Positions 10,064 to 18,567 of a DNA stretch of 64,000 nucleotides are shown in pieces. The DNA comes from Pirellulaceae bacterium (GTDB lineage: Bacteria > Planctomycetota > Planctomycetia > Pirellulales > Pirellulaceae), in contig JAHDXO010000013.1 of assembly GCA_023382975.1 (NCBI GenBank), positions 106,946 to 170,945 on the forward strand. Reading direction: 5' to 3'. Position 1 is the first letter of the stretch. Each line of letters begins with the position of its first letter. A program made the position numbers and the translations under genes. The notes below the pieces were generated by a model. That model searched no databases and was not told the DNA's origin. It saw only the letters and a list, made by a program, of their open reading frames with translations.

Positions 10064-11404
10064 TCAGTTGTCAGTCCGCCAGGATTGGAGTTTCGAGCGG
10101 AGCTGCTGGACGATCTCCGGTCGCTCGTCGGCCAGATTCTTCCGTTCGTGAGGATCGTCGGCCAGGTTGTACAGACGCACGGGTTCATGGTCCCATTGAT
10201 GCACCTTGACGTAATTGGTTGTATCCCTGCCGTGATGGCGGACCAGCAGCTTCCAGTCCCCGTCAACGCACCATTCGTACTGCAGCGTATCGTCCGGATC
10301 GCCCACGGTCATGTTGTGGATCGAATGCATCGTACCAAAGATCGTCGTGCGACGGGTCCGGGCATCGCCGTTCAGCAGATCGATACCGGGCAGGCCGGCG
10401 GGCGCGGCGACGCCGCAAGCCTTGGCGATGGTTGGAAACAGATCGATGCTTTGAGCCAAGTCCGAGGCATACTGGGGTTCCAGATGGCCCGGCCACGAGA
10501 CCATGATCGGGGTGCGGACTCCGCCCTCGAACGGCGAACCCTTGGATCGCAGCGCGTATCCAGCCCACTGGTTCTGATTCGGGTCGTCCGCGTTCGTCGA
10601 GCAGGCCGACCATCCATTATCGCAGAGGTAGACGATCATGGTGTCTTCGCTGAGCCCGCGCAGATCCAGATGATTGAGCAACTGTCCGCACGTTTCATCG
10701 AACCACTCGCACATCGCATAATATTTCGCGACATCCATCGCCCGTCCGTCCTTGACATACTTGTTCAGCAGTCGCTTCGGCGGGTTGTGCGGCGCGTGCG
10801 GCAGGAACGGCGCGTACCAGACGAAGAACGGCCTGTTCCGCTCGACCGCGTGATCGATGAAATCGGTCACCGGCTTCATCCCGTTGCGCCCGATGACCAG
10901 GCCCGCGTCGCCATGGCGTCCGCCCCGGTTCGGATCCCCGTGCGTCATGCCGTGCGTGAATCCGCCGTCTGCGTAGGAACCCTCCCACCATTTGCCCGAC
11001 TGGAACGCCAAATAGCCCGCCTCGACGAGCGTCTTGATCAGACTTGCCTGGGTATGGAAACGCGCGCGTACGGCTACATCGAGCTGCGCCCGGTTGTTGT
11101 TCCCGTCGACATCATTGCCAGTCACCCCGTGCTGATGCGGATAAAGGCCCGTCACGATCGACGCCAGCGATGGCCGGCACAGCGGAGATGTCACATAGCC
11201 CCGCGGCAACAACAGGCTGCGCCGCGACAGCTTGTCGAGATTGGGCGTCGCAATCACGTCGTGGCCCATGAACCCGTAGTCCGGCCAGCCCTGATCGTCG
11301 CTCAGGATCAGCACGACGTTGGGCCGCTCGGCGGCACTCGCACACTCGACGGCGAATAACATCGCAGCCGTCATTGTCATGATGGAGACGATTGTTTTGG
11401 GCAT
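10064..11404 (-). CDS. Secreted sulfatase (S1 family) with atypical CRPSL motif
   Basis: A protein of about 446 aa starting at MPKTIVSIMTMTAAML (signal peptide ending near ASA); GGAG lies about 8 nt before this ATG, so I prefer it to the upstream ATG at 11431. 'RPNVVLILSDDQGWPDYG' is the metal-binding opening of arylsulfatases, and 'TGLYPHQHGVTGND' follows the active-site loop. The nucleophile motif is C-R-P-S-L rather than the canonical C-x-P/A-x-R, so the Arg is missing. Family members with this variant exist in planctomycetes as I recall, but activation by FGE normally reads that Arg. It is the first gene of the GH106 operon. Confidence 0.9.
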   Translation of the reverse strand: MPKTIVSIMTMTAAMLFAVECASAAERPNVVLILSDDQGWPDYGFMGHDVIATPNLDKLSRRSLLLPRGYVTSPLCRPSLASIVTGLYPHQHGVTGNDVDGNNNRAQLDVAVRARFHTQASLIKTLVEAGYLAFQSGKWWEGSYADGGFTHGMTHGDPNRGGRHGDAGLVIGRNGMKPVTDFIDHAVERNRPFFVWYAPFLPHAPHNPPKRLLNKYVKDGRAMDVAKYYAMCEWFDETCGQLLNHLDLRGLSEDTMIVYLCDNGWSACSTNADDPNQNQWAGYALRSKGSPFEGGVRTPIMVSWPGHLEPQYASDLAQSIDLFPTIAKACGVAAPAGLPGIDLLNGDARTRRTTIFGTMHSIHNMTVGDPDDTLQYEWCVDGDWKLLVRHHGRDTTNYVKVHQWDHEPVRLYNLADDPHERKNLADERPEIVQQLRSKLQSWRTDN

Positions 11405-11690
11405 GATGTCACTCCGCCAAGTAATTGCCATAGCCGATGACTCCGGTTGAGACGATACTTCCTGACGCGCCGAACGCTGACGGCCGCAATCCCCATATCA
11501 TATCCCCAAGGAACGTCCCGGTCGAAACGGTTGGCGGCATTTTGAAGTGGACCCCCGGAAACTGGAGCCGGGCGGATTCGTTCCTGACGAAAGCCCAGCC
11601 CGACGCGATCTTCCAGTCTCGGCAAATGATCTTGCAGGTTGCGGCGGGGTGGTTTAGGCTGGTGGCGAAGTTGGGGTGTGCGCTCCGAGA

Positions 11691-11802
11691 ACATGTGGAA
11701 GCACCCACTCCAAGAAAGACACGCGGAAGCGTACACTCCAGCGAAGACACGCTGAAACGTGAACTCCGACGAGGACACGCGGAAGCGTACACTCCAGCAG
11801 AG
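11691..11802. repeat. Four 28-bp imperfect tandem repeats
   Basis: Copies at 11691-11718, 11719-11746, 11747-11774 and 11775-11802. Consensus core is gcggaagcgtacactccagc; copies 2 and 4 are most alike. They lie in the 436-bp gap between the divergent sulfatase and the discoidin-cytochrome gene. The rest of this gap holds no convincing gene; around 11531 there is a short stretch (gtggacccccggaaactgg) reminiscent of an insertion-sequence end, too short to assign. Spacing does not fit CRISPR, since there are no spacers. Confidence 0.75.
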
Positions 11803-11840
11803 AAATCCCGCCCGTTGATTTGCCCTCCCCGGAGACGATC

Positions 11841-14768
11841 ATGATGTTGTGTCGCACGGCTCGCTGCTCGATGTTTGGTCATGGTTCGTTGGCACTGGCC
11901 GCGTGGCTCGGTGGGCTGGTGACGATCGGGTATGCCGAGGCGCCGGCGTGGGTAGCGGCTTCGTCGGTGCATTCTCCGCCCTACGCGGCGGAACTGGCTT
12001 TCGATGGCGATCGGCAGACGCGCTGGGCCAGCACACAGGCGGGTGATCAGCCGGCTTGGCTCGAAGTCGACTTCGGCCGCGAAACGGCTGTCCGCGAATT
12101 GGTGATTCATTGGGAACGAGCCGCGGCGAAAGTCTACGAGATTCAGGTCTCGTCCGATCGCAAGACATGGCAGACGATCCACCGCCAGTCGGATGGCCAG
12201 GGGGGCGCCGAGCGGATCACGAATCTGGCTGGCAACGGCCGTTACGTGCGGATCGCGTGCCAGCAACCGGGCTCGTGGGGACTGTTCTCGATCTGGGAGG
12301 TGGAGTTTCCTAAGGGCGATGCGGCTGCGGCGTTGGCGGACCATCGGCGGCGCGCGGATCAAGTTCGGGCTGAGCGGGAGCGGGCGGCCCGCGAGGCGCT
12401 GGGGGGCGCACTGGCCGAACACGGAGTCGAGGAGATCGTATTCGCCGTACGCCAGCCGGGCAAGGACGGACATTGGTACGCGAACTTCAGCTACTTTGCC
12501 GACGACGACCAGCGGCGGACGTTCGGCGATGGCGGCCGATTGAGCCGCCTGAACGTGCGCACGGGTCAGGTCACCCACTTAATCGACGACCCGCTGGGCG
12601 GCGTGCGAGATCCGGTGGTCCACTACGACGCCGAGAAGATCCTGTTTTCATACCGGCCCGGCGAGACGGAGCACTACCATCTGTACGAGATCGGGATGGA
12701 CGGTAGCGGTCTGCGGCAATTGACGGACGGGCCGTACGATGACATCGAACCGGCATATCTGCCCGACGGCGGGATCGTGTTCGTGTCCAGTCGCTGCCAG
12801 CGCTGGGTCCAGTGCTGGCTGACGCAAGTGGCCGTGCTGCACCGCTGCGACGCGGACGGCGCGAACATCCGCCAACTGTCCGCCAATGTCGAACACGACA
12901 ACACCCCGTGGCCGCTACCCGACGGCCGCATCCTGTACCAGCGCTGGGAATACGTGGACCGTTCCCAAGTGGATTACCATCATCTGTGGACGACCAACCC
13001 GGACGGCACGGGGCAGATGGTGTACTACGGAAACCAGCATCCTGGCATCCTGATGATCGATGCCAAACCGATTCCGAACACGAAGAAGGTGGTGTCGATC
13101 TTCTCGCCGGGCCACGGGCGCCGCGAGCACGACGGCGCCGTCACGGTGGTTGATCCGCGCTTCGGGCCGGACGATCCGAGCGGCGCCGCGCCGGTCAGTC
13201 GCCAGGGCCTGTTCCGCGACCCGTGGGCCTTTTCCGAACAATTGTTCATGGCCGCTTCGGGCTCGAAGATCGTGCTTCTGGACAACCAGGGCCTGACGCA
13301 GACGCTGTTCGAACTGTCGGCCGACGACAAGCAGGCCGGCCTGGAATGCCACGAACCGCGACCTGTGTCGCCGCGGCCCCGCGAGCAGCGGATTCCCGAC
13401 CGCACGCAACTGGACGAATCGACCGGCATCGTGGTCCTGCAGGACATCTACCAGGGCCGGAACATGGAAGGGATCGAGCGCGGCGAGATCAAGCGGTTGC
13501 TGGTCCTGGAATCGCTGCCCAAGCCGATCAACTTCACCGGCGGCATGGATCCGTTGACCTACGGCGGCTCGTTTACGCTGGAGCGCGTGCTGGGCACCGT
13601 TCCCGTCCAGTCCGACGGATCGGCGGTCGTCCAACTGCCGGCGCTGCGCAGCGTGTTCTTCGTGGCGCTGGACGAAAACGACGTGGCGGTCAAGCGGATG
13701 CACAGCTTTCTGACCGTCCAACCGGGCGAAGTGACCGGCTGCGTCGGCTGCCACGAGCCGCGGACCGATAGCTTGCCGGCCGCCAATCCGATGGCGTCGC
13801 TGCCGTCGCGGCCCAGTCGCATCGAGCCGATCGAGGACTGTCCCGACGTCTTCGATTTTCCGCGCGACATCCAGCCGATCCTGGACCGGTTGTGCGTGGA
13901 CTGCCACGGTTATCAAGCCACGGATCGAGGCGGGCCGTACGCCGGCGGGATCGTGCTGAGCGGCGACCGCGGACCGATGTTCTCCCATGCGTATTTCACG
14001 ATGACCGTCCGGCAGTTGTTCAACGACAACCGCAACCGGCCGGTCAGCAATCTGTCGCCGCGCTCGGTCGGCTCGGCGGCCAGCCGCATCCTGACGATGC
14101 TGGACGGCAGCCACCACGGCGCCGAGGCGACCGAGCACGAGCGCCGGATGCTGCGGCTGTGGATCGAGGTGGGCGCCCCGTATCCCGGCACCTACGCCGC
14201 GCTGGGCACCGGTTCGATCGGCGGCTACGCCCAGAACCAGTTGGTCAACACGGATACCGACTGGCCGACCACCCAGGCCGGCGCGGAAGCGATCCAGCGT
14301 CGTTGTGCGGACTGCCACCAGGGAGACATGGTATTGCCCAAGTCGATGAGCGACGAGCGAGGCGTTTCGTTCTGGCGGTTCGACGTTGACGATCCGCGAC
14401 TGCGGCTCAGCCGGCACATCGTTTTCAATCTCTCGCAGCCCGAACATTCGTTGTTGCTGCTTGCTCCGCTCGCTCCGTCCGCCGGCGGTTTCGGCCTGTG
14501 CCGCGACGCGGCGGGGGAAGCGACTCGCGTCTTCGCCGACCGAACCGATCCGGATTACGGCACGCTGCTGCAGATGGCCGCCGCCGGCCGCGACGGACTG
14601 GAGCGGATCAAGCGTTTCGACATGCCCGGTTTCCAACCGCGCCCGCAATACCTCCGCGAACTCCGCCGCTACGGCATCCTGCCCCCCGACCACCCCGACG
14701 ACGCCCCGGTCGATCCCTACCAGCTCGACCGCCAATACTGGCAAGCCCAGTGGTATCGACCCAGATGA
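11841..14768 (+). CDS. Secreted discoidin + hydrazine-synthase-alpha-like multiheme protein
   Basis: A 975-aa protein. I choose ATG 11841 because GGAG lies 7 nt upstream; a TTG at 11820 is less likely. After a hydrophobic signal segment (LALAAWLGGLVTIGYA), residues of about 30-150 form an F5/8 type C (discoidin) domain (AFDGDRQTRWAS, LFSIWEVEFP). The centre has TolB-like propeller repeats (GSGLRQLTDGPYDDIEPAYLPDGGI) that resemble the hydrazine synthase alpha-subunit architecture of planctomycetes. Three CxxCH haem motifs are visible (CVGCH, CVDCH, CADCH). Such proteins are widespread in non-anammox planctomycetes and do not by themselves imply hydrazine chemistry. It probably works in the periplasm, binding carbohydrate and/or transferring electrons. 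Confidence 0.85.
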   Translation: MMLCRTARCSMFGHGSLALAAWLGGLVTIGYAEAPAWVAASSVHSPPYAAELAFDGDRQTRWASTQAGDQPAWLEVDFGRETAVRELVIHWERAAAKVYEIQVSSDRKTWQTIHRQSDGQGGAERITNLAGNGRYVRIACQQPGSWGLFSIWEVEFPKGDAAAALADHRRRADQVRAERERAAREALGGALAEHGVEEIVFAVRQPGKDGHWYANFSYFADDDQRRTFGDGGRLSRLNVRTGQVTHLIDDPLGGVRDPVVHYDAEKILFSYRPGETEHYHLYEIGMDGSGLRQLTDGPYDDIEPAYLPDGGIVFVSSRCQRWVQCWLTQVAVLHRCDADGANIRQLSANVEHDNTPWPLPDGRILYQRWEYVDRSQVDYHHLWTTNPDGTGQMVYYGNQHPGILMIDAKPIPNTKKVVSIFSPGHGRREHDGAVTVVDPRFGPDDPSGAAPVSRQGLFRDPWAFSEQLFMAASGSKIVLLDNQGLTQTLFELSADDKQAGLECHEPRPVSPRPREQRIPDRTQLDESTGIVVLQDIYQGRNMEGIERGEIKRLLVLESLPKPINFTGGMDPLTYGGSFTLERVLGTVPVQSDGSAVVQLPALRSVFFVALDENDVAVKRMHSFLTVQPGEVTGCVGCHEPRTDSLPAANPMASLPSRPSRIEPIEDCPDVFDFPRDIQPILDRLCVDCHGYQATDRGGPYAGGIVLSGDRGPMFSHAYFTMTVRQLFNDNRNRPVSNLSPRSVGSAASRILTMLDGSHHGAEATEHERRMLRLWIEVGAPYPGTYAALGTGSIGGYAQNQLVNTDTDWPTTQAGAEAIQRRCADCHQGDMVLPKSMSDERGVSFWRFDVDDPRLRLSRHIVFNLSQPEHSLLLLAPLAPSAGGFGLCRDAAGEATRVFADRTDPDYGTLLQMAAAGRDGLERIKRFDMPGFQPRPQYLRELRRYGILPPDHPDDAPVDPYQLDRQYWQAQWYRPR

Positions 14769-14920
14769 CACCTGTGGCCCGCGTCCGCCGGCCGCGGGCC
14801 TGAATAGCGTCCCAGCATTCGAGTCGCGTTCAGCGCCCGCGACCCACCTGTGACCCGCGTCCGCCGGCCGCGGGTCTGAATTGCGTCCCAGCATTCGAGT
14901 CGCGTTCGGCGCCCGCGACC
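14769..14920. repeat. Two 76-bp tandem repeats with GC palindrome
   Basis: Copy 1 at 14769-14844, copy 2 at 14845-14920, differing at only a few positions. Each carries cccgcg...cgcggg ends around ccgccggc, able to form a strong hairpin, directly after the stop of the preceding gene. It may act as a termination or mRNA-end structure. The rest of 14921-15212 has no gene; it holds a candidate promoter. Confidence 0.7.
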
Positions 14921-15098
14921 CACTTTCCAGTCATGATCAAGTCCACCTTCTCGGCACCCTGACTATCGCCTCGGTATCTGGCGAGCGGTGGGCGTGAGCC
15001 CATCGGTTTTCCGCAACTTTCACCTGCCGGCAGAAAGGGAACCGGTGGGCGAACGCCTCACCGCTCGCCGATGCAAGAAAGTCGAACTGCCTGCCCAT

Positions 15099-15126
15099 TT
15101 GACATCCGGTGACGGATCGATAGAAA
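15099..15126 (+). promoter_or_regulatory. Candidate sigma70-type promoter of PSD1/DUF1501 operon
   Basis: TTGACA at 15099-15104, 16-bp spacer, then tagaaa at 15121-15126. The -35 is perfect and the -10 is weak. It lies 87 bp before the ATG of the PSD1 gene on the same strand, in an otherwise empty intergenic region. Confidence 0.35.
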
Positions 15127-15212
15127 TAGATGTATCAATGTTCCGCCGACTGCGAGGTTGTGGTTGGCCGCGCCGTGAATTGATCTGACGGCGGCTTGGT
15201 TCGGAGGTTCGC

Positions 15213-18200
15213 ATGAATGGTCGCGTGACGGTCCCATGCCTGATGTTCCTGTCCTGCTGGACCGCAATGTCGTGCTTGCAGGCGTTTGCGGCCGACGTGC
15301 CGGACCGAGTCGATTTCAACTGGCACGTCAAACCGATCCTGTCGGATCGCTGTTTCTTCTGCCACGGGCCGGACGATCGGAACCGTCAAGCCGACCTGAG
15401 ATTGGATACGCGCGAGGGCCTCTTCGCGGCGCTCGAGTACGCCGAAGGTTCGCACGTAGTACGGCCCGGCGATCCGGGAGAAAGCGAGTTGTATCTGCGC
15501 ATCTCGGCAGACGCGGACGGATACCGGATGCCACCGGCCGATTCGAAGCTCAGTTTGACCCGCGACGAGATCGCCGTTCTACGCCGCTGGATCGAGCAAG
15601 GGGCCGAGTGGAAACAGCACTGGTCGCTGGTGCCTCCGGAAAGGGTGTCGGTGCCGGAGGTTCAAGATCAAGCTTGGCCGCGCAACGAGATCGACCGGTT
15701 CGTGCTGGCCCGACTCGAGCGCGAGGGCTTGCAGCCCGCAGTCGAGGCAGACCGCGAGCGGCTGATTCGGCGCGTGACACTCGATCTGACGGGGCTGCCG
15801 CCGACGATCGACGAGATCGATGCGTTTCTGGCCGACAATTCGCCGCAGGCCTACGAGCGGCTGGTCGACCGATTGCTGGCGTCGGAACGCTTTGGCGAAC
15901 GGATGGCCATCGATTGGCTGGACGCAGCCCGCTACGCCGACACATTCGGCTATCAAGCCGATGTGTACCGGGACGTCTGGCCTTACCGCGACTGGGTCAT
16001 TCGCGCCCTGAACGAGAATCTGCCGTTCGACCGGTTCCTCACGTGGCAATTGGCCGGCGACCTGCTGCCCGATGCGACGCGCGACCAGCGGATCGCGACG
16101 GCGTTCAATCGGCTGCACCGCCAGACCAACGAAGGCGGCAGCGTCGAGGAGGAGTTCCGCGTGGATTACGTCGCCGACCGCACCGACACGCTGGGGGCGG
16201 CGTTCCTTGGCCTGACGCTCGGCTGCGCCCGTTGTCACGACCACAAGTACGATCCGGTCAGCCAGCGGGAATACTATCAACTGTTCGCGTTCTTCGGCAA
16301 CATCGACGAATGCGGCTTGTACTCGCACTTCACCAACGCCATGCCGACGCCCACGCTGCTGCTGACCAACGACCGGCAGCAGGCAGACATCGACGCGGCC
16401 GAGGCGGCGGTCCGGCAGGCCGAACAGCGGTTGGAGACGTTGCGATCGGAACGCAGCGAGGCGTTCGACGGTTGGCTGGCGCAGCGGCTCGCGGATTCGA
16501 CGACCGGCCCACCGCCGGACGTCCATGATTCCGCGCCAATCCCGGTTTCGGATCGAATCGGCGATTTTCCCCTCGAGTCGATCGAGAACGGGCAACTGGC
16601 CAACCGGGCGGAGGCAGCGAAGCCGGCCAAGGTGTTCGAGGATCCGCAGGTGGTGCCGGGCCGGCTCGGCAACGGGTTGCTGCTGAGCGGCGAGAACAAC
16701 ATCACGACCGCGGTCGGCGGCGATTTCACTCGCGACGATTCATTCAGCGTGGCGCTCTGGATCTGGATTCCCGATCGGAAGGACCGCGCGGTGATCTTCC
16801 ACCGCTCGCGGGCCTGGACCGACGCCGGCAGCCGGGGCTACCAACTGTTGATCGAAGACGGTCGGCTGAGCGCCTCGCTGGTCCATTTCTGGCCGGGCAA
16901 TGCGATCGGCATCCACGCCCGCGACGCGGCGCCGCTGGAACGATGGGTCCATGTCGTCATGGCGTACGATGGTTCGAGCCGGGCGGATGGCTTGGCCTTG
17001 TATGTCGACGGCCGCCGAGCCGACTGCCAGGTGGTTCGCGACCACTTGGTCAAGGACATCACCGGCGGCGGAGCCAACGAATTGACCGTCGGCCAGCGTT
17101 TCCGCGACCGGGGCTTCAAGGACGGCAAGGTGGACGAACTGCAGGTCTACCAGCGCTGCTTGACGCCCATCGAAGCGGCTCAACTGGCCGACGGCAAATC
17201 CCTCGACCGGTTGCTGGCCCTGCCGTCCGAGCAATGGACCGACGCCGAGCGGCAGCAGCTTTACGAATACTACCTGAGCAGTGCGGATGAAGTATTTCGC
17301 GCGGCGTTGGCGGAACTGCGCCAGTTGCGCCGTCGCCGCAGTTCCCTGGTCGAGCCGGTGCAGGAGCTGATGGTGATGCACGAGATGCCCGAGCCGCGGC
17401 CGACCTACGTCCTGGCGCGCGGCGCCTACGACGCGCCGGGCGAACAGGTCCAACCGGCGGCGCCGACCAGCATTCTGCCGTTCGACCCGGAATTGCCGCG
17501 GAACCGGCTGGGGCTGGCTCGGTGGTTGACCGATCCCCGGCACCCGCTGACGGCGCGTGTGGCGGTCAATCGGTTCTGGCAAACGCTGTTCGGCCGCGGT
17601 CTGGTGACGACGCCCGACGATTTCGGCAGCCAGGGCCAGTTGCCGACGCATCCCGAGTTGCTCGACTGGCTGGCTGTCTCCTTCGTGGAATCGGGATGGG
17701 ACGTCAAGGCGACGATCAAGCGCATGGTCATGTCGTCCACCTACCGGCAAGCATCCGAGTGCGCGGCCGAGTTGCGTTCGCGCGATCCGCAGAACGAATT
17801 GTTGGCGCGGGGCCGCAGCTACCGCTGGCCGGCCGAGATCATCCGCGATCACGCGCTGGCTGCCAGCGGACTGTTGGTCGAGCGGATCGGCGGTCCGCCG
17901 GTCAAGCCGTACGAACCCGAGGGGCTGTGGGAAGAGAAGTCGGGGGCCAAGTATCAGCGGGACGCGGGCGAAGGCAGCCGCCGCCGCAGTCTATACACGT
18001 ACTGGAAACGCACGTCTCCGCCGCCTGCGATGATGACGCTGGACGCGGCCAAGCGCGAGGTCTGCGTGGTGGCTCGCCAAACCACGGCGACGCCACTGCA
18101 ATCGCTCGTGCTGCTGAACGATCCGCAGTACGTCGAAGCGGCGCGGGCGCTGGCCGAGCGCGTGATGGCGGCCGAAGCCGAATCCGGCGAACGATTGACG

Positions 18201-18434
18201 CGGATGTTCCGGTTGCTGACCAGCCGAAAGCCGGCCGAGGCCGAGCTGCAGGTGCTGCAGTCGCTGCTGGAGCAACAGCGAACCGCGTTCGCCGCCGACG
18301 GCGATGCCGTCACCCAGTTCTTGGAGGTCGGCGATCATCGCCCCGATCCGGCCGTGGACCGCATCGAGTTGGCCGCGATGGCCGTAGTGGCCCAGGCCTT
18401 GTTGAACTACGACGAAACCGTGATGAAACGTTAG
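15213..18434 (+). CDS. Planctomycete PSCyt1/DUF1549/LamG/DUF1553 protein
   Basis: A 1073-aa protein with a signal peptide (MSCLQAFA), GGAGG 6 nt before the ATG. The domain order is: planctomycete cytochrome C domain with haem motif CFFCHGPDD; DUF1549 (about residues 160-370, RFVLARLEREGL, LDLTGLPPT, YADTFGYQAD); a LamG/concanavalin-like insertion (about 470-660, VALWIWIPDRKDRAV, GLALYVDGRRAD); DUF1553 (about 760-1010, RLGLARWLTDPRHPLTARV, QTLFGRGLV). Such proteins pair with DUF1501 and are abundant in this phylum; their role is unproven, with suggestions of extracellular glycan handling. The TAG stop overlaps the first base of a MITE, which regenerated the original stop. Confidence 0.93.
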   Translation: MNGRVTVPCLMFLSCWTAMSCLQAFAADVPDRVDFNWHVKPILSDRCFFCHGPDDRNRQADLRLDTREGLFAALEYAEGSHVVRPGDPGESELYLRISADADGYRMPPADSKLSLTRDEIAVLRRWIEQGAEWKQHWSLVPPERVSVPEVQDQAWPRNEIDRFVLARLEREGLQPAVEADRERLIRRVTLDLTGLPPTIDEIDAFLADNSPQAYERLVDRLLASERFGERMAIDWLDAARYADTFGYQADVYRDVWPYRDWVIRALNENLPFDRFLTWQLAGDLLPDATRDQRIATAFNRLHRQTNEGGSVEEEFRVDYVADRTDTLGAAFLGLTLGCARCHDHKYDPVSQREYYQLFAFFGNIDECGLYSHFTNAMPTPTLLLTNDRQQADIDAAEAAVRQAEQRLETLRSERSEAFDGWLAQRLADSTTGPPPDVHDSAPIPVSDRIGDFPLESIENGQLANRAEAAKPAKVFEDPQVVPGRLGNGLLLSGENNITTAVGGDFTRDDSFSVALWIWIPDRKDRAVIFHRSRAWTDAGSRGYQLLIEDGRLSASLVHFWPGNAIGIHARDAAPLERWVHVVMAYDGSSRADGLALYVDGRRADCQVVRDHLVKDITGGGANELTVGQRFRDRGFKDGKVDELQVYQRCLTPIEAAQLADGKSLDRLLALPSEQWTDAERQQLYEYYLSSADEVFRAALAELRQLRRRRSSLVEPVQELMVMHEMPEPRPTYVLARGAYDAPGEQVQPAAPTSILPFDPELPRNRLGLARWLTDPRHPLTARVAVNRFWQTLFGRGLVTTPDDFGSQGQLPTHPELLDWLAVSFVESGWDVKATIKRMVMSSTYRQASECAAELRSRDPQNELLARGRSYRWPAEIIRDHALAASGLLVERIGGPPVKPYEPEGLWEEKSGAKYQRDAGEGSRRRSLYTYWKRTSPPPAMMTLDAAKREVCVVARQTTATPLQSLVLLNDPQYVEAARALAERVMAAEAESGERLTRMFRLLTSRKPAEAELQVLQSLLEQQRTAFAADGDAVTQFLEVGDHRPDPAVDRIELAAMAVVAQALLNYDETVMKR

Positions 18435-18531
18435 CATCGTTCGAGAAACAACTGTCGCCTCGCCAATGTAGCCATCACACTCCGTGGGATGATCAGCAAT
18501 GAACACTGGACAGTTATTTCTCGAACGATGC
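18434..18531. mobile_element. MITE copy 1 (98 bp, 3-bp TTA target duplication)
   Basis: Starts gcatcgttcgagaaacaact and ends in its reverse complement with one mismatch, giving a terminal inverted repeat of over 20 bp. It is flanked by TTA at 18431-18433 and 18532-18534. A second copy at 24043-24139 differs by one indel and a few substitutions and is flanked by TAA. It encodes no protein. TWA duplications and size fit a non-autonomous element mobilised in trans, for example by an IS5/Tourist-type transposase, none of which is in the window. Confidence 0.88.
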
Positions 18532-18567
18532 TTAGGTGCTGCGGGCACCCTGGAGGGAACAAATACG

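Noticed and set aside
11691..11802. 28-bp repeats considered as a CRISPR array.
   Set aside because: Repeats are directly adjacent without spacers and no cas genes are present.
11841..14768. Hydrazine-synthase-like protein as evidence for anammox metabolism.
   Set aside because: Only the alpha-like architecture is seen, joined to a discoidin domain, with no other anammox genes; such proteins are common in ordinary planctomycetes.
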